A DNA stretch of 64,000 nucleotides from contig NZ_KI911562.1 of the NCBI RefSeq assembly GCF_000515315.1, positions 1,012,505 to 1,076,504 on the forward strand. The letters are read 5' to 3'. Shown in pieces: positions 26,609-35,388 of this stretch. A program made the position numbers and the translations under genes. Position 1 is the first letter of the stretch, and every line of letters begins with the position of its first letter. Below the pieces are notes generated by a model. That model was not told the origin of the DNA. It worked only from the letters and a program-made list of their open reading frames with translations, and did no database searches. Source of the DNA: Asinibacterium sp. OR53. GTDB lineage: Bacteria > Bacteroidota > Bacteroidia > Chitinophagales > Chitinophagaceae.

Positions 26609-27607
26609 ATGAACCTACCATCTATTCCCATCCTGTCCATAGCCGTTTCCATTGTTATTTGCTGGGCGCTGTTTGCCGTGCTGTGCAGCATGGTCCACGA
26701 GTCCGTTACGAGGGTAAAAGCCGAACGAGGCCGGTTCATGAAGCAATACCTGCTTCAGCAACTACACGACTATCCCAACGACATCAACTGGGCGAAGCTC
26801 CTTTATGCGCATGGCTCGATCGATCTGTTGAGCAGGGCGGTCAATAAACCTACCAGTAATATACCGCCTGAATTATTCGCGGCAGTCATGATAGATATTG
26901 TGGGCCAGTCGCAATTGGTACAAAGAAAAAAAGAAGCTGCCGCAGAAGCGATCCGTTACCAGAACCCACTGTTGCACGATTTCAAAGCAGCTACCCTTGT
27001 GCTGCAGCCCAGCGATGTGATGGTTTCATTGAAACAATTCATGGATAATGCAGAACTGCGGTCAACTGTCAACGGCACGGTAGATGAATCGAAAGTATAT
27101 GAGCTGCTGCTGGCAAACATAGCACAGTGGTTTACAGAATTGACAGGCCGCATAACAGAATGGTACCAGAAAAAAACACGCATGCGATTGTTCATGCTGG
27201 GTGTATTGATCGCATTGCTCATCAATGTTGACAGTATACAATTGTTCAACCTGTTCAGCAAAGACAATAACAGCAGGGGAGCGATCATCCATTTTTATCA
27301 ACAGAATGAAGAATGGCTGGAAAAACAGGCAAAGGGCGATACCGCGCATGCCGATCTGCAAAGCATGATCCGGCAGACACAGGCTTATGAAAACAAAATA
27401 GATTCATTATCCCAATCGCTGAAACTACCGGTGGGCATGCGTCACAGCATTATCAAACGATCGGTGTGGCACGCGATGAGCTGGAATGAAATATGGACAA
27501 AGTTATTGGGCATCCTGATCAGCGGTTTTGCTGCCAGCTTCGGCGCTCCCTTCTGGTTCAACCTGCTGAAGCGAACCAACACCAACATTCCAAAACCTGC
27601 TAAATAA
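26609..27607 (+). CDS. Conserved membrane protein of unknown function
   Basis: A 332-residue protein with membrane helices at about residues 6-27, 193-210 and 290-315. The helix after the YQKKTRMRLFMLGVL basic segment contains NVDSIQL, and the C-terminal helix ends in GFAASFGAPFWFNLLKR. These two signatures recur in hypothetical membrane proteins of many bacteria, but I know no function for them. The region between is helical, charged and probably extracytoplasmic. The next gene, an amidohydrolase, starts eight bases after the stop, so the two likely form an operon. Confidence 0.7.
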   Translation: MNLPSIPILSIAVSIVICWALFAVLCSMVHESVTRVKAERGRFMKQYLLQQLHDYPNDINWAKLLYAHGSIDLLSRAVNKPTSNIPPELFAAVMIDIVGQSQLVQRKKEAAAEAIRYQNPLLHDFKAATLVLQPSDVMVSLKQFMDNAELRSTVNGTVDESKVYELLLANIAQWFTELTGRITEWYQKKTRMRLFMLGVLIALLINVDSIQLFNLFSKDNNSRGAIIHFYQQNEEWLEKQAKGDTAHADLQSMIRQTQAYENKIDSLSQSLKLPVGMRHSIIKRSVWHAMSWNEIWTKLLGILISGFAASFGAPFWFNLLKRTNTNIPKPAK

Positions 27608-27614
27608 TCCTGCC

Positions 27615-28883
27615 ATGCAATATTATAATGTACACAGTCATGTTTTTACGATGGACAATGCCCCCAGGCGGTTCCTGCATATGTATTTGCCCGATGCTGT
27701 TGCAAACGCCATTGATACCATGACGAATACCCGGCCCGGAGCCCTTGCGCTTGCGTGGCTGTTGTCTAAATTACCCGGAACAGCAGGAAAACGCTACGCC
27801 AGTTTTTTGAAGATCGGCAAAAGCTGTGGGCAGCTCGATGTTTTTGAAGACTTGTTGAAGCAATACAACGATCCGGATATCAAATTCGTGGCGCTGTCTA
27901 TGTTCATGGAGGAGTGCGGCGCCGGCAATTCCACTTCGGGCTTTGCAGGGCAGATAGAGGAATTGTTGCAGGTGAAACAGCAGTATCCCGACAGGCTCCT
28001 GGTATTTTTAGGGCTCGACCCGCGATGGGATGCCAAAGGGAAGAAACTGAAAGATATGGTGGCCGGTTATTTTGATACCAAGCTCCGGATAAATGCTTCC
28101 CGTTCGGTATATCCCTTTGTGGGCCTGAAATTGTATCCCAGTACGGGCTTTTATATTTTCGATGAAAGGCTGAAGGAAACACTGGAATGGGCTGCAGAAA
28201 ATGAAGTGCCCGTTCTCAGTCATTGTAATTACCTGGGAGGCATTTACAACAATGATACCCGCCACCTGCAATCGACCCTGAACTTTTATGATCCCTATGC
28301 CAGGAAAATGTACGACCAGCCCGTTTATCAGAAGGAGTCTCATTTCTGGAAGAAAATATTCGGCACCAATACGGCGAACAACAACAAGATCAGTTGCTCG
28401 TATTTCCTGGAGCCGGCCAGTTACAAATCGGTGCTGCACTATTTTAAATACCAGTTCAAGAAAGAACTGAAACTATGCCTGGCCCATTATGGTGGCGACC
28501 AGCACATCCTGGCGGCACATGGTTATCCCATCAACGAACGTACATTATATGGTGTTGAAAAAAAGAACTGGTGCAGCCAGATACAGGAACTGATGCAGGA
28601 GTTCTCTAACCTGTACACAGATATCTCTTATGCAGTGCACAATACCAAAGTGCATGCACCGGTCTTTGATGACCTGAAAAACAACTTGTTTACCGACCGC
28701 CTTCTTTTTGGTACCGATTTTTTCATGACAGAACAGGAGATACCGGAAAAGGATGATTACAATAAATTCAAAACCGATGCCATGGCGCAATCTTGTGGTA
28801 GTGGCACTGCCTGGGACCAGATGGCGGGCCACAATGTGGAGCAGTTCTTACAGAGCAAATATTATCCAGGGCGGGTAGTATAA
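27615..28883 (+). CDS. Amidohydrolase-2 family metal-dependent hydrolase
   Basis: A 422-residue TIM-barrel hydrolase. It opens with the metal-binding HxH motif (YYNVHSHVFTMDN), continues with PFVGLKLYPSTGFY and a histidine in VLSHCNYLGG, and has the late acidic ligand in LLFGTDFFM. No signal peptide is present. The amidohydrolase-2 group includes decarboxylases and lactonases acting on aromatic or sugar acids; the specific substrate is not visible. It is co-oriented and almost contiguous with the membrane protein upstream, and is closed by a strong terminator at 28915. Confidence 0.75.
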   Translation: MQYYNVHSHVFTMDNAPRRFLHMYLPDAVANAIDTMTNTRPGALALAWLLSKLPGTAGKRYASFLKIGKSCGQLDVFEDLLKQYNDPDIKFVALSMFMEECGAGNSTSGFAGQIEELLQVKQQYPDRLLVFLGLDPRWDAKGKKLKDMVAGYFDTKLRINASRSVYPFVGLKLYPSTGFYIFDERLKETLEWAAENEVPVLSHCNYLGGIYNNDTRHLQSTLNFYDPYARKMYDQPVYQKESHFWKKIFGTNTANNNKISCSYFLEPASYKSVLHYFKYQFKKELKLCLAHYGGDQHILAAHGYPINERTLYGVEKKNWCSQIQELMQEFSNLYTDISYAVHNTKVHAPVFDDLKNNLFTDRLLFGTDFFMTEQEIPEKDDYNKFKTDAMAQSCGSGTAWDQMAGHNVEQFLQSKYYPGRVV

Positions 28884-28914
28884 AAAAATAAGCATACTTA
28901 TATGCTATTTATGC

Positions 28915-28949
28915 AAAGCCATCCGAAGAAGGATGGCTTTTTATTTTTT
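28915..28949 (+). terminator. Intrinsic terminator after the amidohydrolase gene
   Basis: A perfect 10-bp stem (AAAGCCATCC and GGATGGCTTT) with the six-base loop GAAGAA, followed by a run of T. It isolates the Gfo/Idh gene downstream. Confidence 0.85.
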
Positions 28950-28987
28950 CCGCTTATTTTAGAGCATTCACCAATCTTTTGTTTGCC

Positions 28988-30421
28988 ATGAAGCCTTCCG
29001 AAAAATCACGCCGTTCCTTTTTAAAAAATGCAGCATTGTTATCAGCAGCATCTGCATTCCCTTCTATCATCACCAAAGCATGGGGTGGGCCTGCACCGAA
29101 AACCATCAAGCCCGGCGAAAAAGTGAACCTCGCCTGTATTGGCATCGGTAACCAGGGCGGATCGGATGTAATGTCTTTCGATAAAACAGGACTGGCCAAT
29201 TTTGTTGCGTTTTGCGATGTGGATATGGGAGCGCCCCAGACACTGGCTGTATTGCAAAAATTCCCCAACGTGCCCCGCTTCCAGGATTTCCGTGTGATGT
29301 TCGATAAAATGGGCAGCCAGATAGACGCGGTATGCATCGGCGTACCCGATCATTCGCATTTCGCTATTACCATGATGGCATTGGCACTGGGTAAGCATGT
29401 ATATGTGGAGAAGCCCATGGCACGCACTTTCAATGAGGTAGAGTTGATGATGAAAGCTGCTGCGAAACATCCTAAAGTGGTTACACAAATGGGTAACCAG
29501 GGACATTCAGAAGCCAATTATTTCCAGTTTAAAGCATGGAAAGAAGCAGGCATCATCAAAGATGTTACAGCTATCACAGCACACATGAACAGTGCCCGTC
29601 GCTGGCATGGCTGGGATGCACATATCAAACAACTCCCTCCCAAAGAGCCCATTCCTTCTACGCTCGACTGGGATACCTGGCATGGTGTAACACAACTGCA
29701 CGACTATAACCACGATTATATCAACGGCCAGTGGCGTTGCTGGTACGATTTCGGTATGGGCGCATTGGGCGATTGGGGTGCACACCTCATCGACACCGCT
29801 CACCAGTTCCTGTCATTAGGGCTGCCTTATGAAGTGGGTATGCTGAAAGCAGAAGGACACAATTCATTCTTCTACCCGCAATCATCCACCATCCTCTTCC
29901 GTTTCCCCGAGCGTGGCAATATGCCGGCCTGTGATATCACCTGGTACGATGGAGTGAACAACCTGCCGCCAATCCCTAAAGGGTATGGCGTGATGGGACT
30001 CGACCCCAATATCCCGCCGCCCAGCAGCGGAACACTGCAGGCGCCCAAACTGAATCCCGGTAAGATCATCTACAGCAAAGAGCTTACTTTCAAAGGCGGG
30101 TCGCACGGAAGTACACTTTCCATTATACCCGAAGAGAAAGCAAAAGAAATGGCTTCCAGGTTGCCGGAAGTACCCATAAGCACTTCGAACCATTATGCCA
30201 ACTTTTTGAAGGCTTGCAAGGGAGAAGAGGAAACGCGTTCACCATTCGCGATTGCCGGTCCGCTGAGCCAGGTATTCTGCCTGGGTGTGCTAGCGCAAAA
30301 ACTGAACACTAAACTGCAGTTCGACCGGAAAACGAAGACCATCACCAATAACAAAATGGCCAATGAAATGCTGACGGGACTTCCGCCCCGCAAAGGATGG
30401 GAGCAGTATTATAAAGTATAA
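28988..30421 (+). CDS. Tat-exported Gfo/Idh/MocA family oxidoreductase
   Basis: About 477 residues. The N-terminus holds a twin-arginine signal (KSRRSFLKNAALLSAASAF). The NAD-binding Rossmann domain starts with LACIGIGNQGGSDV and includes the family EKPMA motif (YVEKPMA). The C-terminal alpha/beta domain carries the usual HLIDTAHQF. Secreted Bacteroidota members of this kind act on sugars or cyclitols in the periplasm, often with a tightly held NAD(P). Substrate unknown. The ATG at 28988 gives the Tat signal at the right distance; an earlier TTG lies nine bases upstream. It converges with the YoaK-like gene. Confidence 0.86.
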   Translation: MKPSEKSRRSFLKNAALLSAASAFPSIITKAWGGPAPKTIKPGEKVNLACIGIGNQGGSDVMSFDKTGLANFVAFCDVDMGAPQTLAVLQKFPNVPRFQDFRVMFDKMGSQIDAVCIGVPDHSHFAITMMALALGKHVYVEKPMARTFNEVELMMKAAAKHPKVVTQMGNQGHSEANYFQFKAWKEAGIIKDVTAITAHMNSARRWHGWDAHIKQLPPKEPIPSTLDWDTWHGVTQLHDYNHDYINGQWRCWYDFGMGALGDWGAHLIDTAHQFLSLGLPYEVGMLKAEGHNSFFYPQSSTILFRFPERGNMPACDITWYDGVNNLPPIPKGYGVMGLDPNIPPPSSGTLQAPKLNPGKIIYSKELTFKGGSHGSTLSIIPEEKAKEMASRLPEVPISTSNHYANFLKACKGEEETRSPFAIAGPLSQVFCLGVLAQKLNTKLQFDRKTKTITNNKMANEMLTGLPPRKGWEQYYKV

Positions 30422-30427
30422 TGGCAG

Positions 30428-31153
30428 CTACTCTTTCTTGAACTTTCTTTTCAAACGGATGATCCGGAATTTAACGCTGTCGTAAATCAAACCGGCTAGC
30501 AGCATTACAGCCCCAACGGTAAGCGCATGCATTCCAATCTTTGTATAAAAGATACCGCCTGCAACGCCTCCTATAAAAAAGAAGCTGATGATGGTAAAAC
30601 GGAGTTTGATGGATGAACGCAGCTTTTTTTTCTGTTCTTCAACCTTATAGAAAAACAATTGGGACAGTTCGATGCCCAGGTCTGTAAACAGACCCGTCAG
30701 GTGTGTGGTCCTCACACTGGCGTTGGAGATAGTAGTTACCAGGGAGTTCTGTAAACCCATCGCAAATAATAAACAACAGGCAATAGCATCCGGACTGTCA
30801 ACCATCCAACGCCATCCCCAAAAACCCAACAGGCCCAGGATAATGCATTCTATAGAAGCGGGTATGGTATAGATGAATCGTTCACTCTTCCTGGAAATCA
30901 CCTCGATGAGCAAATTAGATACAAAGGAACCCAGGAAGAAAAAGAAGATGTAAGAAAAATAAACCCATCCCTGCCACCAATGTAATTTGAATACCTCGTC
31001 GATGAAGAAAGCGAAATGCCCGGTTACGTTGGTGGTTAGCCGACGCACGGCCAAAAAGCCCGCTACATTTACCAGCCCTGCCACTGCAGATAATAGCGAA
31101 GCGATTTTGAGGTTGTGCTGTAAGGTTCGTGTTTTGCCCTGGTGTCTGAACAT
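30428..31153 (-). CDS. YoaK family (DUF1275) membrane protein
   Basis: A 241-residue protein with six membrane helices, matching the DUF1275/YoaK family: SAVAGLVNVAGFLAV at the first helix, TTNVTGHFAFF, and MGLQNSLVTTISNASVRTTHLTG, the family signature. Members are small-molecule transporters or permease-like proteins with no settled substrate. It is convergent with the Gfo/Idh gene and divergent from the glycerate operon. Confidence 0.85.
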   Translation of the reverse strand: MFRHQGKTRTLQHNLKIASLLSAVAGLVNVAGFLAVRRLTTNVTGHFAFFIDEVFKLHWWQGWVYFSYIFFFFLGSFVSNLLIEVISRKSERFIYTIPASIECIILGLLGFWGWRWMVDSPDAIACCLLFAMGLQNSLVTTISNASVRTTHLTGLFTDLGIELSQLFFYKVEEQKKKLRSSIKLRFTIISFFFIGGVAGGIFYTKIGMHALTVGAVMLLAGLIYDSVKFRIIRLKRKFKKE

Positions 31154-31245
31154 GACACTTTATTTCCCGGTCAGAATAGAGGTTGACGGAATCAAATATA
31201 GAAAAGATTTACCTTCGGCTGTATCGCCGTAGAATAATACATCAA

Positions 31246-32862
31246 ATGCACTGGAAGCAATTAGTTGATCCGTTTGATAATATAACATTATCTGCATTGG
31301 CGGCCCTTTTGCCAATACTGTTTGTATTCTGGGCTCTCCTGGTTAAAAAGATGAAGGGCTACCAGGCCAGCCTGCTGGCAACCGCCCTGGCCATACCCAT
31401 TGCTGTTTTCATTTACCAGATGCCTGCTAAACTTGCATTATTGTCTACTGCGCATGGCATTTTATATGGGATATTCCCGATATGCTGGATCATGATTACC
31501 GCAGTATTTCTTTTTAATGTAACGGTAAAGAGCGGCCGGTTCGAAATCATCAAGCAGTTTATGGCTTCCATCACACCCGACAGAAGGTTACAGGCTTTGC
31601 TGATCGCTTTTTCATTTGGTTCTTTTTTGGAGGGAACAGCAGGTTTCGGATCGCCTGTAGCCATTACGGCAGCTATGCTTGTAGGGCTGGGCTTTGATCC
31701 GTTGTATGCAGCAGGCTTATGCCTGATCGCGAATACAGCGCCGGTTGCCTTTGGTTCTATCGGCATCCCGGTAACAGTTGCATCGCAGGTAACAGGGATA
31801 CCCGAAATGGCCATATCACAGATGGTGGGAAGAACACTGCCATTTTTATCTATGCTGCTTCCTTTTTACCTGGTGGTATTGATGGCCGGATGCAGGAAGG
31901 CCATGGAAGTGCTGCCCGCGATTTTGGTATCGGGTTTGTCCTTCGCTTTTTTTCAGTGGTTCACATCAAACTTCCTGGGGCCCACACTGCCGGATATCAT
32001 TGCAGGCGTGTGCTCGATCGTTTCTTTGCTGGTCTTGCTGCGTTACTGGAAGCCAAAAACGATATGGAGATTTCCCCATGAACCGGCTGTGGCGGCATCG
32101 AATGAAACCCCTCATTCTACTAAAACCATTATCAAGGCATGGGTACCGTTCATGGTGCTCACGGTTTTTGTGATTGTATGGGGATTAAAGCCGGTAAAAA
32201 GTTTCCTGGATAGTATCAGTCTTTTATCGTTTCCAATACCCGGTTTGCACAATGCCATTATGCTGCCGGAAGGAGACAAATTGTTACCGCAAGTGTTCAA
32301 GTTTAATTTTCTTTCCGCGGCGGGTACCGCTATTTTATTTGCGGCTATGGTGGGGGTATGGTTATTAGGATTAAGCGTTAAAGACGGATGGAAAATATTC
32401 ATACAAACCCTCGCACAGCTTAAAATACCCATTATTACGATTGCTGCTGTTTTGGGCTTTGCTTATATCCTGAACAATTCAGGTATTACCGGCACCTTAT
32501 CGAAAGTATTGTCCAATACGGGCGTACTGTTCCCCTTCTTTGCGCCGGTACTGGGCTGGCTGGGTGTTTTTGTAACCGGCTCCGACACATCGTCCAACGC
32601 CCTGTTCTGCCATACGCAAAAAACAACGGCGGTTTCAATAGGCGTTGATCCGGTGATTACGGTTTCAGCCAATATTTCCGGGGGCGTAGTAGGTAAAATG
32701 ATCTCGCCATCCTCTATTGCCGTAGCGGCCGCAGCCGGCTCTATGATTGGCAAAGAATCGAACCTGCTCCGGTTTACGATAAAGCATAGCTTTATCATGC
32801 TCTTGTTCATCAGTATGATGACTTTGGCGCAGGCATACTGGCTTAAGTGGATAGTGCCTTAA
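31246..32862 (+). CDS. LctP-family permease (lactate/glycolate/glycerate)
   Basis: A 538-residue permease with about 12-14 membrane helices and the LctP family signatures GSFLEGTAGFGSPVAI and GVFVTGSDTSSNALFCHTQ. The family imports L- or D-lactate and glycolate by proton symport. Here it is 12 bases upstream of a hydroxypyruvate/glyoxylate-reductase-type dehydrogenase and then glycerate kinase, so glycerate, glycolate or hydroxypyruvate is the more likely substrate than lactate. The ATG at 31246 is the start; the region upstream is non-conserved. It heads a four-gene plus-strand operon. Confidence 0.86.
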   Translation: MHWKQLVDPFDNITLSALAALLPILFVFWALLVKKMKGYQASLLATALAIPIAVFIYQMPAKLALLSTAHGILYGIFPICWIMITAVFLFNVTVKSGRFEIIKQFMASITPDRRLQALLIAFSFGSFLEGTAGFGSPVAITAAMLVGLGFDPLYAAGLCLIANTAPVAFGSIGIPVTVASQVTGIPEMAISQMVGRTLPFLSMLLPFYLVVLMAGCRKAMEVLPAILVSGLSFAFFQWFTSNFLGPTLPDIIAGVCSIVSLLVLLRYWKPKTIWRFPHEPAVAASNETPHSTKTIIKAWVPFMVLTVFVIVWGLKPVKSFLDSISLLSFPIPGLHNAIMLPEGDKLLPQVFKFNFLSAAGTAILFAAMVGVWLLGLSVKDGWKIFIQTLAQLKIPIITIAAVLGFAYILNNSGITGTLSKVLSNTGVLFPFFAPVLGWLGVFVTGSDTSSNALFCHTQKTTAVSIGVDPVITVSANISGGVVGKMISPSSIAVAAAAGSMIGKESNLLRFTIKHSFIMLLFISMMTLAQAYWLKWIVP

Positions 32863-32874
32863 AATAGAACAGAC

Positions 32875-33831
32875 ATGAAAATAGTTGTATTGGATGGATA
32901 TGCATTGAACCCGGGAGACCTCTCCTGGGAGGCTTTGCAACAATCAGGTGAGTTAACAGTTTATGACAGAACCCCGGCAGATCAAATCGTAAAAAGATGC
33001 GAAGGCGCTGAGATTGTTTTTACAAATAAAACACCGCTCACAGAGGAAACGCTGAAACAGTTAAACAAGCTGCAATACATAGGCGTATTGGCCACCGGGT
33101 ACAATGTGGTAAATACAGCTGCTGCTAAAACGCAGAGCATCATCGTGTGTAATGCACCGGATTACAGTACGGCATCTGTGGTGCAAACGGTTTTCGCGCT
33201 CCTGCTGGAACTAACCAATCATGTACAGCGGCACAGCGATGCCGTAGCATCGGGTAAATGGAGCCAGTCGAAAGACTGGTGCTTCTGGGATTATCCGCTT
33301 TCAGAGTTATCAGGTAAAACCCTTGGTATCATTGGGTTTGGCAATATAGGCCAAAAAGTAGCTGCTGTTGGCGCTGCATTTGGTATGCATATTTTGTGTA
33401 CCAGCAGAACCCGGCGGGCACATGCGGGTGTACAGGATTTCCGCTGGGTAGACACGCCGGAGTTGTTGTCAAATGCAGATGTGATTAGCCTGCATTGTCC
33501 GCTCATGCCCGAAACAAAAGGGTTGATCAATAAAACCACTTTATCGCAGATGAAACGAACGGCTTTCCTGATCAATACATCGAGAGGGCCGGTAGTGGAA
33601 GACGATGACCTTGCGCACGCACTCAACAACGATGTGATTGCCGGCGCAGGACTGGATGTATTGACTACAGAACCTCCGCCACTGGATAATCCGCTGTTGA
33701 AAGCCAAAAATTGCATCATCACACCACATATCGGTTGGGCAAGTAAAGAAGCCAGGCTTAGGTTGATGCAGATTACCATTGACAACCTGAACGCATTTAT
33801 GCAAGGCAAACCGGTAAATGTTGTAAACTAA
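32875..33831 (+). CDS. D-2-hydroxyacid dehydrogenase (hydroxypyruvate/glycerate type)
   Basis: A 318-residue NAD(P)-dependent dehydrogenase. The dinucleotide loop is GIIGFGNIGQKV. The catalytic trio appears as Arg in NTSRGPVVEDDDL, Glu in TTEPPPLDNPL and His in TPHIGWAS. Members interconvert hydroxypyruvate and D-glycerate or glyoxylate and glycolate. Linkage to glycerate kinase eight bases downstream supports hydroxypyruvate reduction to D-glycerate, which the kinase would then phosphorylate. It could also run in the oxidative direction. Confidence 0.88.
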   Translation: MKIVVLDGYALNPGDLSWEALQQSGELTVYDRTPADQIVKRCEGAEIVFTNKTPLTEETLKQLNKLQYIGVLATGYNVVNTAAAKTQSIIVCNAPDYSTASVVQTVFALLLELTNHVQRHSDAVASGKWSQSKDWCFWDYPLSELSGKTLGIIGFGNIGQKVAAVGAAFGMHILCTSRTRRAHAGVQDFRWVDTPELLSNADVISLHCPLMPETKGLINKTTLSQMKRTAFLINTSRGPVVEDDDLAHALNNDVIAGAGLDVLTTEPPPLDNPLLKAKNCIITPHIGWASKEARLRLMQITIDNLNAFMQGKPVNVVN

Positions 33832-33839
33832 AATTCACC

Positions 33840-34973
33840 ATGCATATCCTGATCTCACCGAACGCTTTCAAAAGCAGTCTTGATGCAGGCAGCGTTGCCG
33901 ATGCTATTGAGATGGGATTGCAAAGCAGCCGGTTGCATTTCACCAGCGAAAAAATACCGGTTGGCGATGGCGGCGATGGAACAGGAGAACTGCTCATCAA
34001 ACAAAGCAATGGCATTCATATAACGGGCAGGGTACATAATGCTTTGGGAAGTATCATAGACAGCTCATTCGGACTAATCGATAACCAGGATACTGCTGTG
34101 ATAGAAATGGCCAACGCCGCGGGTATCCGTTTATTAGAACGGGCAACCCTGAACCCATTGAAAGCCTCTTCTTACGGAACAGGCGAACAGGTAAAAGCAG
34201 CGCTGGATAAAGGCGTAAAGAAAATCATCATCGGCATGGGCGGCTCTGCAACGGTAGATGGCGGGGCCGGGATATTACATGCATTGGGGGTTCGATTTTT
34301 AAATGCATCGGGTGAGGAGCTATTTCCCAACCCGGAGAACCTGGCAGCACTAAATGAAATCGATACCAGCAAGCTCGACAAGAGAATACCGGGTACAGAA
34401 ATTATTGTCATGTGCGATGTTCAAAATAAGTTATTGGGTGATAAGGGTGCGGCCAGGGTTTTTGGTCCGCAAAAAGGCGCTACAGCAGAAGGGTTGATCA
34501 TACTTGAAAAATACCTTACACAGTTTGCAACGATCATTCATCGCAACACGGGTAAAAAAGTGGATGACATCAATGGCGGTGGTACGGCAGGAGGAGCGGC
34601 AGCAGGACTGTTCGCGTTCCTCAATGCTCAACTGGTGAATGGGATCGATTATTATCTCGACCGGGTAGGGTTTGAAAATGCCCTGTCAAAAGCCGATCTT
34701 GTGATTACGGCGGAAGGCAGTATCGATGAGCAGAGTCTTGAAGGCAAAGCGCCGTTTGGAGTTGCATTGAGAGCAAAAGTAAAAGGCATTCCGGTGGTAG
34801 GGATGGCAGGGAAAGTGCCGTTGAACACCGATCAGAAACTCAACCGATATTTCGATGTTTTATTGTCGATAGCAAATGAACCATCGCCTTTAACAGATGC
34901 ATTGAAACATACGCATCAAAACCTGGTAAGACTTGCCGGTCAGCTGGGAAATTTATTAACGTTGAACACCTAA
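33840..34973 (+). CDS. Glycerate kinase (GarK/GlxK family)
   Basis: A 377-residue kinase of the GarK/GlxK family, which converts D-glycerate to 2-phosphoglycerate. The N-terminus ILISPNAFKSSLDAGSVADAI and the motifs VGDGGDGTGELL, IGMGGSATVDGGAGIL and GGGTAGGAAAGL are family hallmarks. Product 2-phosphoglycerate would enter lower glycolysis directly. Third gene of the operon; a cupin gene starts ten bases after it. Confidence 0.92.
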   Translation: MHILISPNAFKSSLDAGSVADAIEMGLQSSRLHFTSEKIPVGDGGDGTGELLIKQSNGIHITGRVHNALGSIIDSSFGLIDNQDTAVIEMANAAGIRLLERATLNPLKASSYGTGEQVKAALDKGVKKIIIGMGGSATVDGGAGILHALGVRFLNASGEELFPNPENLAALNEIDTSKLDKRIPGTEIIVMCDVQNKLLGDKGAARVFGPQKGATAEGLIILEKYLTQFATIIHRNTGKKVDDINGGGTAGGAAAGLFAFLNAQLVNGIDYYLDRVGFENALSKADLVITAEGSIDEQSLEGKAPFGVALRAKVKGIPVVGMAGKVPLNTDQKLNRYFDVLLSIANEPSPLTDALKHTHQNLVRLAGQLGNLLTLNT

Positions 34974-34983
34974 AAACAGATAC

Positions 34984-35310
34984 ATGATAAACATAAATGC
35001 AATTGTTGCAAAAGAAGTGGTGCCGGGTTTTTGGGCAAGATTCGTTCATAGCGATTCCATGACACTGGCCTACTGGGATGTAAAAAAAGGATCTTCCATT
35101 CCATTGCATAAACACATCCATGAACAGGTAATGCAGGTACATGAAGGCGAATTTGAATTTACGGTTAATGGAGAAACGAAAGTGTACACCCCGGGCATGG
35201 CCGTGGTCATCCCTTCAATGACGGAACACGGCGGAACGGCTCTTACCGACTGTAAACTTTTCGATGTCTTCAGTCCGGTTAGGGAAGATTACAAAGCCTT
35301 TACCACGTAA
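34984..35310 (+). CDS. Small cupin-domain protein
   Basis: A 108-residue single cupin. Metal-binding residues lie in SIPLHKHIHEQVMQVHEGEF (cupin motif 1) and PSMTEHGG (motif 2). Fourth gene of the glycerate operon, ten bases after the kinase. Cupins this small act as isomerases, dioxygenases or sensors. Its place suggests a role with hydroxypyruvate or a related acid, for instance hydroxypyruvate-tartronate semialdehyde exchange or substrate sensing, but that is a guess. Confidence 0.82.
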   Translation: MININAIVAKEVVPGFWARFVHSDSMTLAYWDVKKGSSIPLHKHIHEQVMQVHEGEFEFTVNGETKVYTPGMAVVIPSMTEHGGTALTDCKLFDVFSPVREDYKAFTT

Positions 35311-35388
35311 TATTTTAGCCTTGTTCAAAGTGCTGGGTTTTTATACCGGCAGGCAAGACCTTGCGCATATCAGTTTTGTGCAGGAAGC

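Noticed and set aside
31183..31195. An FNR box upstream of the glycerate operon (TTGA-N5-TCAA)
   Set aside because: FNR sites have a six-base spacer between TTGA and TCAA. The five-base gap makes this a poor match, so it is kept only as something to test.
31246..32862. A dedicated lactate uptake gene
   Set aside because: The family name suggests lactate, but the operon partners (hydroxypyruvate-type dehydrogenase and glycerate kinase) point to glycerate or a related acid, and no lactate dehydrogenase or LutABC genes are adjacent.
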